Shown piece after piece: positions 45,134 to 54,056 of a DNA stretch of 64,000 nucleotides (its first letter is position 1; each line of letters opens with the position of its first letter). The stretch lies in contig NZ_AXAY01000001.1 of NCBI RefSeq assembly GCF_000473045.1, positions 204,929 through 268,928 on the forward strand, written 5' to 3'. The DNA comes from Bradyrhizobium sp. WSM3983. GTDB lineage: Bacteria > Pseudomonadota > Alphaproteobacteria > Rhizobiales > Xanthobacteraceae. The position numbers and the translations under genes were made by a program. The notes under the pieces were generated by a model. It was not told where the DNA came from and did no database searches. It saw only the letters and a program-made list of their open reading frames with translations.

Positions 45134-45502
45134 ATGGCATGGGTCGGCACCTGGCGAAATCAATTCGGCTCGATCTTGCGCATCATCAGCGATGCGGAGG
45201 GCCGCATCGAGGGCAATTTCGAGACCGCGCTCGAGGACAGCGGCTTTTATGGACAAACGGTGCAGGTCACCGGATTTCACAGGGGCAATTGCATCGGCTT
45301 TGTCGCCGTAGGCTCGTCGGTCGCAGGCGACCGCGTCGTGTCCTACGCGGGATTGTTGCGTGATGGGAAAATGGAGACCGCCTGGTTCGTGGTCGCCGAC
45401 CAGGCGCTGAGCGCCGCCAATGAAGGCGATCCCGCAAAACTCAAGCCGTTGAACTGGTGGCGCGCCGTGACAACCAACGTCGACACTTTCGAACGGGCTT
45501 AG
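45134..45502 (+). CDS. Avidin/streptavidin-family protein without signal peptide
   Basis: This 122-residue protein has the avidin fold pattern: GTWRNQFGSILRI (start), GRIEGNFETA, YAGLLRDGKMETAWFVV, NWWRAVTTNVDTFER (end). By alignment to streptavidin, N9 and S13 match Asn23 and Ser27, W84 matches Trp108, W109 matches Trp120 and D117 matches Asp128. Tyr43, Trp79 and Trp92 appear replaced by F29, F56 and Y71, so biotin affinity may be reduced or the ligand different. There is no export signal, unlike streptavidin. It starts 15 bases after the CYTH-CHAD stop and is probably co-transcribed. Bradyrhizobium is known to carry bradavidins. Confidence 0.78.
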   Translation: MAWVGTWRNQFGSILRIISDAEGRIEGNFETALEDSGFYGQTVQVTGFHRGNCIGFVAVGSSVAGDRVVSYAGLLRDGKMETAWFVVADQALSAANEGDPAKLKPLNWWRAVTTNVDTFERA

Positions 45503-45570
45503 AGCTCAACGGACATCCCGCTCCGATCCGCAAACGCCATCGCCGTCCATCTGCCCAACGAGCAATCCAT

Positions 45571-47190
45571 ATGTCCGATTTTGCACTGAACGACGCTGGC
45601 CTGAACCCACAAGCCACCGCCAAACCCGATCTGCACAAGAAGCCGCATGTGAGCATGGTCGCGGTCTTCCTGCTCTTCCTCGTCAGCGGGATCGGCTATG
45701 CCGCCTACGGCATCTTCACCGATACGCACAGCGTCGGCGAACCGCTTGCGATCAGCGCGCTGCTTCTTCTGGGCATCGCCCTCATGATCGCACTCGGCTT
45801 CGAATTCGTGAATGGTTTTCATGATACGGCGAACGCCGTGGCGACGGTCATCTACACACACAGCCTTCCGCCGCTGACCGCGGTGATCTGGTCGGGCGTG
45901 TTCAATTTCCTCGGCGTGCTCGTGTCCACCGGCGCGGTTGCCTACAGCGTCATCACGCTGCTGCCGGTCGACCTGATCCTGCAGGTCGGCAGCACCGCGG
46001 GCTACGCCATGATCTTCGCCCTGCTGATTGCCGCCATCGTCTGGAATCTGGCAACGTGGTCGATGGGCATTCCCAACAGCTCCTCGCACTGCCTGATCGG
46101 TTCGATCATGGGCGTCGGGCTCGCCAACCAGCTCGTCGCGCCCGCAGGGCAAGCCACGTCGGGCGTCGACTGGTCCCAGGCGATCAGCGTCGGCAAGGCA
46201 TTGCTGGTCAGCCCGGCGGTCGGCTTCGTGCTGTCCGCCTTGCTGCTGTTGCTGCTGAAAGTGATCGTTCCCGTGCGCAAGCTCTACGAGGAGCCGAAGG
46301 GCAGGACGCCATGGTGGATTCGCAGCATCCTGATCCTGACCTGCACCGGCGTCTCCTTTGCGCATGGCGGCAATGACGGGCAGAAGGGCATGGGCCTGAT
46401 CATGCTGATCCTGATCGGCGTGGCACCGACCGCTTATGCGCTGAACCGGACCATGCCGGACTCGAGCACGCCGGCATTTATTGAGGTCACCGGCAAGGCC
46501 AGGTCCGTCTTCGCAAGCCATGCGCAGGGGGCGTCGCCCGGCAACCCCGACGAAGCACGAAGCCTGATCGGCGACGCGCTCAAGACGCGCAGCCTGAACC
46601 GCCCGGAGGTGTTCGCCGCGCTGGCCACGCTGTCCGATGACATCGCGAACGGGGTGAAGAACTATGGCTCGATCAGCCGCATCCCAGCTGCAGCCACGCC
46701 GAACATGCGCAACGACATGTATCTGGTGTCCGACGCGGTCCGCCTGCTGCCGGAAGCCGGCGCCAATTTCAACGCGGCGGACGGCGCGATCCTGAAGCAG
46801 TATCGCACCGACCTCGAACATGGCACGCGTTTCATTCCCAACTGGGTCAAGGTCTCGGTTGCGATCGCGCTCGGGCTCGGCACCATGGTCGGTTGGCGGC
46901 GGATCGTCGTGACGGTCGGCGAGCGCATCGGCAAGCAGCACCTGACCTACGCGCAAGGTGCATCCGCAGAACTGGTGGCGGCCGGGACGATTCTGGGAGC
47001 CGAGTTCTATGGGATGCCGGTCTCCACCACGCACATCCTGTCGAGCGCCGTCGCCGGCACCATGGCGGCCAACGGCTCCGGACTGCAGACGGGGACGATC
47101 AGGAACATCGTTCTCGCCTGGATCCTGACATTGCCGGCGGCCATGCTGATCGCCGGATGCCTGTACCTGATGTTTCGCGCGGTGATCTAG
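45571..47190 (+). CDS. Inorganic phosphate transporter, PiT family
   Basis: This 539-residue membrane transporter has both PiT signature repeats: EFVNGFHDTANAVATVIYT with GIPNSSSHCLIGSIMG in the first half, and SFAHGGNDGQKGMGLIML with GMPVSTTHILSSAVAGTM in the second. The two halves are separated by a long soluble loop (about residues 290-430), larger than in PitA. It imports phosphate with protons or cations. The ATG at 45571 is chosen; the open frame starts at 45457 inside the avidin-like gene. It probably belongs to the same transcript as the CYTH-CHAD and avidin-like genes. Confidence 0.88.
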   Translation: MSDFALNDAGLNPQATAKPDLHKKPHVSMVAVFLLFLVSGIGYAAYGIFTDTHSVGEPLAISALLLLGIALMIALGFEFVNGFHDTANAVATVIYTHSLPPLTAVIWSGVFNFLGVLVSTGAVAYSVITLLPVDLILQVGSTAGYAMIFALLIAAIVWNLATWSMGIPNSSSHCLIGSIMGVGLANQLVAPAGQATSGVDWSQAISVGKALLVSPAVGFVLSALLLLLLKVIVPVRKLYEEPKGRTPWWIRSILILTCTGVSFAHGGNDGQKGMGLIMLILIGVAPTAYALNRTMPDSSTPAFIEVTGKARSVFASHAQGASPGNPDEARSLIGDALKTRSLNRPEVFAALATLSDDIANGVKNYGSISRIPAAATPNMRNDMYLVSDAVRLLPEAGANFNAADGAILKQYRTDLEHGTRFIPNWVKVSVAIALGLGTMVGWRRIVVTVGERIGKQHLTYAQGASAELVAAGTILGAEFYGMPVSTTHILSSAVAGTMAANGSGLQTGTIRNIVLAWILTLPAAMLIAGCLYLMFRAVI

Positions 47191-47273
47191 CGCGGTTGCG
47201 AGTCATGTTGAGGACGAGGGCATCTGGCCTGATCGGAATTGTCGAGCCGACCAAGACGTTCCGCAAGGCAGGC

Positions 47274-48704
47274 TTATTTGCCGCCTGATCCTCGCGCCAT
47301 TGTTGCCGCCCCTCGAACCGTTTCGATATTGGCACGTTGCAACGTGGCCCGCCTCTCGGCAATGGCGTTGCTCAACAGCTCGAGCACCAGCCCGAATGCC
47401 GCGAGCTCCTCTTCCTCGATTGCGCCGTCGTCGTAGCACGCGAGTGTTTCACGGATGATCCCGTCGGCCTCTTGCTGGAGGGTCAGAAGCTGCTGGTTGG
47501 ACTCCGCGGTCCGCGCACTGGAAACCATGGCCAGGATTCTCTTGCGATGGCTGGTATTTTCCTCCCTTTCGTCGCGGTTCAGATAGCGACGCAACCACGC
47601 GGCGGCCGAGCCGACGCCGGAGAGAAGCAGCAGCCCGAACCAGAAGTAATCGCCGTAGCGGTCGAGAAAGGTGCGTTCGTTGCCGTCGATGACGGCCGCC
47701 GCTCCTCGATGGACCGGCAGCTCGGTGTCCTTATCGAGGTCCGGCTTGGTGATGTGAGCGGCCCCAGGGACCTGCTTCGCGATCGCCTGACGAACGGCAA
47801 AGAGCTGCCGAAAGAAAGCGGCCACGGTCGTTTCGGACAGGGTCTTTCTCGCCACGATGAGGTGGCTGACGCTGACCGTTTCAACCTTGTCATCCGGCCA
47901 AGCCGGGTCCGCATTGAAGACGCTGGGCGGGATTTCCTCGGACTCATACCGGGGATGCTTCAAGGCGATCGCTTCCGATGTCTCGACGGCGAGAAACTTC
48001 GGCTCGCCACGTAGGCGCGCCGTCGCTGCGATGGCGTCCGATGTGATTTTGCTATCGAGCGGCCCGACCGCCATGAATGCATCGAGGTGGGGGTCGCGCG
48101 CCAGCTCCTCGACGTGGTCCGTGCCAAAGTGCGTCACCGTGACCTTGTCTGCCTCCACCCCGGAGGCGCTCAGGATGACCCGCAGCAACGCGGCATTCGC
48201 CGGGGTCTTCCCGATGATGCCGACATGACGCCCTGCGAGATCGGCAACCTCCTTTATCTTCGGCGTCTGCTTTCTTTTCGAGGTCCTGGTCGCAAGTCCG
48301 GAAGGTGCCCACAGCACAACGAAGTTCTTGCGCACGACCGCGACGGCCTGCGCTTCCGCGGGCATGTCCAGGTCGCCGCGGCCAACGGCCAGGTCGGCCT
48401 TGCCAGCTCCAAGCAGGGCAAGGGACTGCACCGCCCCCTCGGTCTTGATCGGCAACAGCCTGACAGTTCGGCTCTCGGTACCAAAGGCATCGGCCATCGC
48501 CTGAATGACCTTGTCATCGTCGCTGCCCGTCGGTCCAACCGCGATCCGAAGCGTCTCCGGCCGCAACGCGTAATAGAGCGCACCCGATGCGGCACCAAAA
48601 ACAAGAAATCCAACCGCGAGAACCAACAACAAGGAATTGCTTCTTCTCCGCTCTCGGCGGGCCGCGTCGCTGGTCGTCTGGCTTGTACTCTCGGACAAAG
48701 ACAT
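47274..48704 (-). CDS. TAXI-family solute-binding protein anchored by two membrane helices
   Basis: This 476-residue protein starts with an N-terminal membrane anchor (SLLLVLAVGFLVFGAASGALYY), then a TAXI/TRAP solute-binding domain (LRIAVGPTGSDDDKVIQAMADAF, LALLGAGKADLAVGRGDLD, VADLAGRHVGIIG). Unlike ordinary periplasmic TAXI proteins, it has a second helix near residue 360 (YFWFGLLLLSGVGSAAAWL) and a cytoplasmic tail of about 100 residues with coiled-coil character (ESNQQLLTLQQEADGIIRETL). No TRAP permease is adjacent. It may be a sensor or signalling protein rather than a transport component. The ATG at 48704 is preferred over a TTG at 48716. Confidence 0.75.
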   Translation of the reverse strand: MSLSESTSQTTSDAARRERRRSNSLLLVLAVGFLVFGAASGALYYALRPETLRIAVGPTGSDDDKVIQAMADAFGTESRTVRLLPIKTEGAVQSLALLGAGKADLAVGRGDLDMPAEAQAVAVVRKNFVVLWAPSGLATRTSKRKQTPKIKEVADLAGRHVGIIGKTPANAALLRVILSASGVEADKVTVTHFGTDHVEELARDPHLDAFMAVGPLDSKITSDAIAATARLRGEPKFLAVETSEAIALKHPRYESEEIPPSVFNADPAWPDDKVETVSVSHLIVARKTLSETTVAAFFRQLFAVRQAIAKQVPGAAHITKPDLDKDTELPVHRGAAAVIDGNERTFLDRYGDYFWFGLLLLSGVGSAAAWLRRYLNRDEREENTSHRKRILAMVSSARTAESNQQLLTLQQEADGIIRETLACYDDGAIEEEELAAFGLVLELLSNAIAERRATLQRANIETVRGAATMARGSGGK

Positions 48705-48979
48705 CGCCGCTGCCAATTGTAGATCACTTGCTTCCCGTCATACCACGTTTTCCCGAGAACAACGTCTTGATGGCCGAGCCGGTTCATCGGCCTGAAGCCT
48801 GAAATGGGCCAACCTCGGGGGATCCCGGCAGGTCGGCAGTCGTGCGGCTCTCAAGCCCTTGCTGGCGTGATCTGTCCCCAGGTCTGGTCCGCCCTGCGCC
48901 AGCGCCTCCCCTCCAGCTGTTGGCACGGGCCGTCCGATCGTGTAACCGCACGAAAAAACCTCGCTGGGGCAGGACGCTG

Positions 48980-50227
48980 ATGAGTGCGGTTGCCAATGAT
49001 GAAGCGGGACATGGCACCCGTACACTGATCTTTGCGCTGGTGGCGCTGGCCTGCGGGCACATGCTGTCGACCTTGCTGCGCACCATCCCGGCTCTCAGCC
49101 TCGATCTGATGGCGGCGGATTTCCACGTGCAGCCGCAGGCGCTGGCAAGTCTCACCTCGGTCTATCATTTCGCCTTCGCCGCCTCGCAGATTCCGGTTGG
49201 GGCCGCGATGGATCGCTTTGGCGTGCGGCCGGTGTCGCTGAGCCTGCTTGCAGGAACGATCATCGGCGCGATCGCATCGGGCTTTGCGACGGGGCCTTCG
49301 AGCTTTGCCTTGGGGCAATTGCTGCTCGGCATCGCGACATCGGGCATGCTGATGTGCCCGATGACATTGGCGGCCAAGCAATTGTCGGCGGCGCGCTTCG
49401 GGCTGTGGTCGGGCGCGATCCTGTCGATCGGCAATATCGGCATGCTGTTGTCGTCGAGTCCGCTTGCGTTTGTGGTCGATCAGTACGGCTGGCGCGCCGG
49501 GTTCTGGATCGCAGCAGCCGGCGGCGTCGCGGTCGCGCTCGCCGTGTTCGCGCTGGTGCCGAACCAGCCGGCCGAGCACAAGGACGAATCCTCACCGCTG
49601 TCGCAGATGATCGAGGTGCTCAGGCTCGGCCTGGCGCGGCCGCTGCGCGGGCTGATCGCGCTAGCCATGGTGTCGCTGGCGACCTCGCTGGTGCTGCGCG
49701 GATTGTGGGGCGGGCCGTGGTTGATGGAAGTCAAGGGCCTGTCGCGGGTCGAGGCCGGCAACCAGCTCGGCGCCTACACGCTGGCGATGATCGCCGGCCC
49801 GCTGTGCATCGGCATGATCGACCGGAGAATCGGCCGTCGTCGGGAGCTCGTGGCCGGCACGCACACGCTTGCAGCGCTGCTGGTCGTGCTGATGGCGCTC
49901 GGCGCGCCGCATTTTGCCGTTGCATGGCTGTTCTGCGTGCCGGTCATGCCGCCGCAATACGATCTCGTGCTGTTCGTGCTGATTGGGTTTGCGACCTCGG
50001 CCCAGCCGCTGCTGTTCGGCATGTGCCGGCAACTGGTCGACGAGCAGGTCGTGGGCAAGGCGCTGGCGGCGGTGAACCTCGCCTTCTTCCTCGGCACGGC
50101 CTTGATGCAGTCGATCACCGGCGCGGTCGCAGCCTTCGCGGGGCTACCGGCGGTGCTGCTGTTCATGGCGGCCGCGATGCTCGTGGGGGTGCTGATCTTT
50201 TTGACTTACACGTCGCCGCGTTCGTAG
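48980..50227 (+). CDS. MFS transporter (nitrate/sugar-phosphate-like, 12 helices)
   Basis: This 415-residue major facilitator has about twelve helices. Motif A is present after helix two (GAAMDRFGVRPVSLSL), with SLTSVYHFAFAASQIPVG before it. The start ATG follows AGGA. The upstream 275 bases are a divergent intergenic region with the TAXI-like gene. The substrate is unknown. Its stop is 34 bases before the peptidase gene, so they may be one operon and the transporter could carry a peptide or related compound. Confidence 0.82.
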   Translation: MSAVANDEAGHGTRTLIFALVALACGHMLSTLLRTIPALSLDLMAADFHVQPQALASLTSVYHFAFAASQIPVGAAMDRFGVRPVSLSLLAGTIIGAIASGFATGPSSFALGQLLLGIATSGMLMCPMTLAAKQLSAARFGLWSGAILSIGNIGMLLSSSPLAFVVDQYGWRAGFWIAAAGGVAVALAVFALVPNQPAEHKDESSPLSQMIEVLRLGLARPLRGLIALAMVSLATSLVLRGLWGGPWLMEVKGLSRVEAGNQLGAYTLAMIAGPLCIGMIDRRIGRRRELVAGTHTLAALLVVLMALGAPHFAVAWLFCVPVMPPQYDLVLFVLIGFATSAQPLLFGMCRQLVDEQVVGKALAAVNLAFFLGTALMQSITGAVAAFAGLPAVLLFMAAAMLVGVLIFLTYTSPRS

Positions 50228-50261
50228 GATGGGCGGTTCGAGCATCAAGGGAATTCAGTCC

Positions 50262-51467
50262 ATGCCTGTCGACACCAAAGCCGCCACCGACCGTCTCCTG
50301 CGCTTCCTCGCCGTGGAAGGCGTGACAGGACAGGAGGCGGCGATCGGGCGTGAGCTCACCGCCGCCTTGAAGGAGAGCGGCGTGCCGGCCAAGGCGATCC
50401 GGCTCGACGACGCCAACACCCGAATTCCAGTGCCGACCGAGACCGGCAACCTGATCGTCGACCTGCCCGGCCGCGGCGCGCTGCACAACCAGCCGCGCAT
50501 CATGTTCATGACCCACATGGATACCGTGCCGCTCTGCGCCGGCGCCAGGCCGAAGAAATCTGGCCGCAAGATCCTCAACGAGGCCAGGACCGCGCTCGGC
50601 GGCGACAATCGCTGCGGCTGCGGCGTGCTGGTGACGCTGGCGGCCGAGCTCGAAAAGCAGAAGCTCGACCATCCGCCGATCACGCTGCTGTTCTGCGTGC
50701 GCGAGGAGAGCGGGCTCTACGGCGCGCGCCACGTCAAGCTGGACGAGCTCGGCTCGCCGGTGATGGCCTTCAACTATGACGGCGGCTCGGCCTCCAACGT
50801 CGTGATCGGCGCGGTCGGTGCCGATCGCTGGACCGTCGAGATTTTTGGCCGCGCCTCGCATGCCGGCGTGGCGCCGGAGCGCGGCATCTCCTCGACCATG
50901 ATCATGGCGCTGGCGCTTGCCGACGTGAAGGCCGGCGGCTGGTTCGGCAAGGTGGTGAAGGGCAAGCGGCAAGACAGAAGGGAAGGCACCAGCAATGTCG
51001 GCCCCGTCACCGGCGGCGAAGGCCGCCCCGCCGGCGATGCCACCAATGTCGTCACCGACTACGTGCATGTGCGCGGCGAAAGCCGCAGCCATGACGGAAA
51101 GTTCTTCAAGGAGATCACCAAGGCCTACAAGGCCGCGTTCGAGAAGGCCGCCAAGAAGGTCACCAACGCGCAAGGCAAGTCCGGCAAGGTTAAGTTCAAG
51201 GCCGAGACCGACTATTATCCGTTCCGGATGAAGGAGAACCTGCCAGTCGTCAAACGCGCGATCGAGGCCGTGTCCGCAATCGGCGGCACCCCGAACGTCC
51301 GCGCTGCCAATGGCGGCCTCGATGCCAACTGGATGGTCCGCCACGGCGTTCCGACCGTGACCTTCGGTGCGGGACAAAACGAGGCGCACACCATCGACGA
51401 GTGGATCAATCTCGACGAATACGACCGCGCCTGCGCGCTTGCCGTGCAGCTCGCGACGATGCGGTGA
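50262..51467 (+). CDS. M20-family metallopeptidase (PepT-like)
   Basis: This 401-residue cytoplasmic zinc peptidase has its metal-binding residues in MFMTHMDTVP (His), LGGDNRCGCGV (bridging Asp), REESGLYGA (catalytic Glu pair) and NEAHTIDEW near the end (final His). FGRASHAGVAPERG is the dimerisation-domain signature. It resembles tripeptidases and related M20 hydrolases. The ATG at 50262 (MPVDTKAA) fits the family start. It follows the MFS gene closely. Confidence 0.85.
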   Translation: MPVDTKAATDRLLRFLAVEGVTGQEAAIGRELTAALKESGVPAKAIRLDDANTRIPVPTETGNLIVDLPGRGALHNQPRIMFMTHMDTVPLCAGARPKKSGRKILNEARTALGGDNRCGCGVLVTLAAELEKQKLDHPPITLLFCVREESGLYGARHVKLDELGSPVMAFNYDGGSASNVVIGAVGADRWTVEIFGRASHAGVAPERGISSTMIMALALADVKAGGWFGKVVKGKRQDRREGTSNVGPVTGGEGRPAGDATNVVTDYVHVRGESRSHDGKFFKEITKAYKAAFEKAAKKVTNAQGKSGKVKFKAETDYYPFRMKENLPVVKRAIEAVSAIGGTPNVRAANGGLDANWMVRHGVPTVTFGAGQNEAHTIDEWINLDEYDRACALAVQLATMR

Positions 51468-51672
51468 GCTGCCTTGCGTTGACGTAAGAACAGGCATGCA
51501 CATCGGGCCTGCTCGAATGCGCGAGCGCGCAATCGATACGCCGCACATTCGATAACCGGAACGAAGGAAATCGCGCGACGTTTGGATGCAACGAAATGGA
51601 AAATCAGCAGCCAAATTCAAGGTGCCCGCCGGGCTTTCGGCAGGTTCCGCCTTGATGCTCCGGAGAATCGCG

Positions 51673-52713
51673 ATGGACAGACTGGATATCGGCCGGAGTG
51701 CGGTCCGCCTCGCGATCATGGCGACGGTTGTCGTTGCAGCCGGCCTCGGGACCGCATTTGCGCAGCCATCGCCGGACGCACATGACAGCGGCCCTCACGC
51801 CACGGCGCTGACACAGAGCGGTCTTCCGGACGGATTTCGCGACGAATTTCACGATCGTTTCGCACAGGTCAACGGGATCCGGCTGCACTACGTCATTGGC
51901 GGGCCGGACAATGGTCCGCTCGTGGTCCTGCTGCACGGCTGGCCGCAAACCTGGTACACATGGCGCAAGGTGATGCCGCCGCTGGCGAAGGCGGGTTATC
52001 GCACCATTGCGGTCGATTACCGCGGCGCTGGCGATTCCGACAAGCCTGCTGGGGGCTACGACAAGGCGACCATGGCCGCGGATATCCGCGCTCTTATCCA
52101 TCACCTCGGAGCAAGCCGGCTTCATCTGGTTGGCCGGGACATCGGCGTGATGGTTGCTTTCGCCTACGCCGCACAATGGCCGGACGAGGTTCAGACACTG
52201 GCGATGCTCGATGTCCCGATCCCTGCGACAACGGCCTGGAACGATGCCAAATCAAAACCCGATCCGGAACTGTGGCACTTCGGACTGTTCCAGCAACGCG
52301 ACATTGCCGAGATGCTCGTGAAAGGTCATGAATATGAGCTCATTCGGGACTTCTACAAGAAGCGGGCCTTCCGGCCTGTCTCGGACGATGACATTGCGGT
52401 CTACGCCAGCGCCTATGCCGCGCCCGGCGGCCTCCGCGCAGGCTTCGAGCTCTATCGCGCCTTCCCCGAGGACGAGCGCCGTTTTGCAGAATTCGAGAAG
52501 CACAAGCTGCCGATGCCAGTGCTGGCGCTCGCAGGCGACAAGAGCAATGGCATGATCGAAATGACGATGGCCAGAGAGATTGCCAGCGATGTTCGCGGCG
52601 GCGTCGCGCCGGATACGGGACATTGGCTGCCGGACGAAAATCCTGAGTTCTTGACTGCGCAGCTCCTGACCTTCCTGCGTCAGCCGGGCACGCAAGGTCA
52701 ATCGAACCGTTGA
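51673..52713 (+). CDS. Exported alpha/beta hydrolase (epoxide hydrolase/dehalogenase-like)
   Basis: This hydrolase of about 346 residues has a signal peptide (RLAIMATVVVAAGLGTAFAQ), so it is periplasmic. The oxyanion motif is LLHGWPQTWYTW. The nucleophile is aspartate in VGRDIGVMVAF, as in epoxide hydrolases and haloalkane dehalogenases, and the catalytic His is in DTGHWLPDE. The cap region has AYASAYAAPGGLRAGFELYRA. The ATG at 51673 has GGAG seven bases upstream; other in-frame starts lie at 51586 and 51655. Its substrate cannot be told. Confidence 0.83.
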   Translation: MDRLDIGRSAVRLAIMATVVVAAGLGTAFAQPSPDAHDSGPHATALTQSGLPDGFRDEFHDRFAQVNGIRLHYVIGGPDNGPLVVLLHGWPQTWYTWRKVMPPLAKAGYRTIAVDYRGAGDSDKPAGGYDKATMAADIRALIHHLGASRLHLVGRDIGVMVAFAYAAQWPDEVQTLAMLDVPIPATTAWNDAKSKPDPELWHFGLFQQRDIAEMLVKGHEYELIRDFYKKRAFRPVSDDDIAVYASAYAAPGGLRAGFELYRAFPEDERRFAEFEKHKLPMPVLALAGDKSNGMIEMTMAREIASDVRGGVAPDTGHWLPDENPEFLTAQLLTFLRQPGTQGQSNR

Positions 52714-52837
52714 CATGTCTCACTACCATGCATTTGCTCGCGGCCTTGCTGCACGCGAGGCATTCCAAGGGGCTTGATGCAGGGTGCGGATTATCCGCTA
52801 TGATGGCGGGATCGCCATTACCGGAAAGAGCCGCGCC

Positions 52838-53986
52838 TTGACCCCCGAGTTGCACCAGAAGCTGACCGCGTGGCGCCGGCATCTGCATGCCTACCCCGAG
52901 CTGTCCTTGCAGGAGAAGGCGACCGCCGCTTTCGTGCAGGAGCGGCTCACCGAGCTCGGCATTCCCTTCGAGGCCGGCGTCGGCGGCCACGGAATCGTCG
53001 CGACGCTGACGCGCGGGTCGGCGCAAGCGCGCGTGGGCTTGCGCGCCGACATGGACGCGCTGCCGATCACCGAGGATACCGGGCTTGCCTACGCCTCGAA
53101 ACATTCCGGCGTGATGCATGCCTGCGGCCATGACGGGCACACGACCTCGCTGCTCGGCGCGGCCGCGCTGCTCGCCGCCGACACCGACTGGAGCGGCACC
53201 ATCGACTTCATCTTTCAGCCGGCCGAGGAAGGTTTTGGCGGTTCGCGCGCGATGGTCGCGGCCGGGCTGTTCGAGCGCTTCCCGATGGATCGGGTGTTCG
53301 GCTTCCACAACTGGCCGGGCCTCGAGGCCGGCACCATCGCGGTCCATGACGGCGTGGTCATGGCCTCGGGCGGACGCGTCACCATCACCATCGAGGGCCA
53401 TGCGGGACACGCCGGCATGCCGCATCTGACCCGCGATCCGGTGATGGCGGCCGGCCATCTGATCGTGGCGTTGCAATCGATCGTGTCGCGCAGCGTCGAT
53501 CCACTCGACACCGCCGTGCTCTCACTGTGCACGATCGAGGGCGGCACCGCGCCGAACCAGGTCGCCGGCAAGGTCGTGATCCGCGGCACGCTGCGGCATC
53601 ACCGCAACGACGTGAAGGACATCCTCCTCGTACGGATCGGCGAGATCTGCGCCGGCATCGCCACCAGCTTCGACGTCAAGGTCACGCCTGACATTGTCAT
53701 GGGCGTCGGCGTGACGATCAACACGCCGGAAGAAGCCGGCTTCGCACGCGTGGCCGCGGACAAAATGCGCGCGCCGGTGCGGCGCGATCTCGCGCCCAGC
53801 ATGGCCGGTGAGGACTTTGCCTTCTATCTCAAGCAGCGCCCCGGCGCGTTTGTCTGGATCGGCAACGGGCCCTTGCGCGACGGCGCCGAATTGCACGGGC
53901 CGCGCTACGATTTCAATGACGCGATCCTCCCCGTGGCATCGACCTGGATGGCCGAAGTCGCCAAGACGGCGCTGTCGGCGGACTGA
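52838..53986 (+). CDS. M20D amidohydrolase (hippurate/N-acyl amino acid hydrolase-like)
   Basis: This zinc amidohydrolase of about 382 residues splits N-acyl amino acids or similar amides. Motifs: RRHLHAYPELSLQE, RADMDALPI, MHACGHDGHTTSLLGAA, FQPAEEGFGG, and the final GEDFAFYLKQRPGAFVWIGNG. Metal ligands Cys, His and Glu are all present. The start is a TTG at 52838, which begins LTPELHQKLTAWRRHLH as in relatives; a GTG at 52784 in frame would add 18 residues. It is transcribed alone or with the upstream hydrolase (124 bases away). Confidence 0.85.
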   Translation: MTPELHQKLTAWRRHLHAYPELSLQEKATAAFVQERLTELGIPFEAGVGGHGIVATLTRGSAQARVGLRADMDALPITEDTGLAYASKHSGVMHACGHDGHTTSLLGAAALLAADTDWSGTIDFIFQPAEEGFGGSRAMVAAGLFERFPMDRVFGFHNWPGLEAGTIAVHDGVVMASGGRVTITIEGHAGHAGMPHLTRDPVMAAGHLIVALQSIVSRSVDPLDTAVLSLCTIEGGTAPNQVAGKVVIRGTLRHHRNDVKDILLVRIGEICAGIATSFDVKVTPDIVMGVGVTINTPEEAGFARVAADKMRAPVRRDLAPSMAGEDFAFYLKQRPGAFVWIGNGPLRDGAELHGPRYDFNDAILPVASTWMAEVAKTALSAD

Positions 53987-54004
53987 GGACGGCCCCGTGG
54001 CTCC

Positions 54005-54056
54005 TCCGGATCGGTTGCGCTAGGATAGCAACTCGTTCGAGCCAGCGAGATCCGGA
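54005..54056 (+). promoter_or_regulatory. Nested hairpins over the caspase-like gene start
   Basis: TCCGGATC (54005-54012) pairs with GATCCGGA (54049-54056), which ends on the start codon, and GTTGC/GCAAC pair inside. If formed in RNA, the outer stem would cover the ribosome site and the A of the ATG, which could restrict translation. This is sequence-based inference only. Confidence 0.35.

Noticed and set aside
47325..47350. TGGCACG followed by TTGCA, resembling a sigma-54 promoter
   Set aside because: The two elements are adjacent with no four-base spacer and lie inside the TAXI-like coding region.
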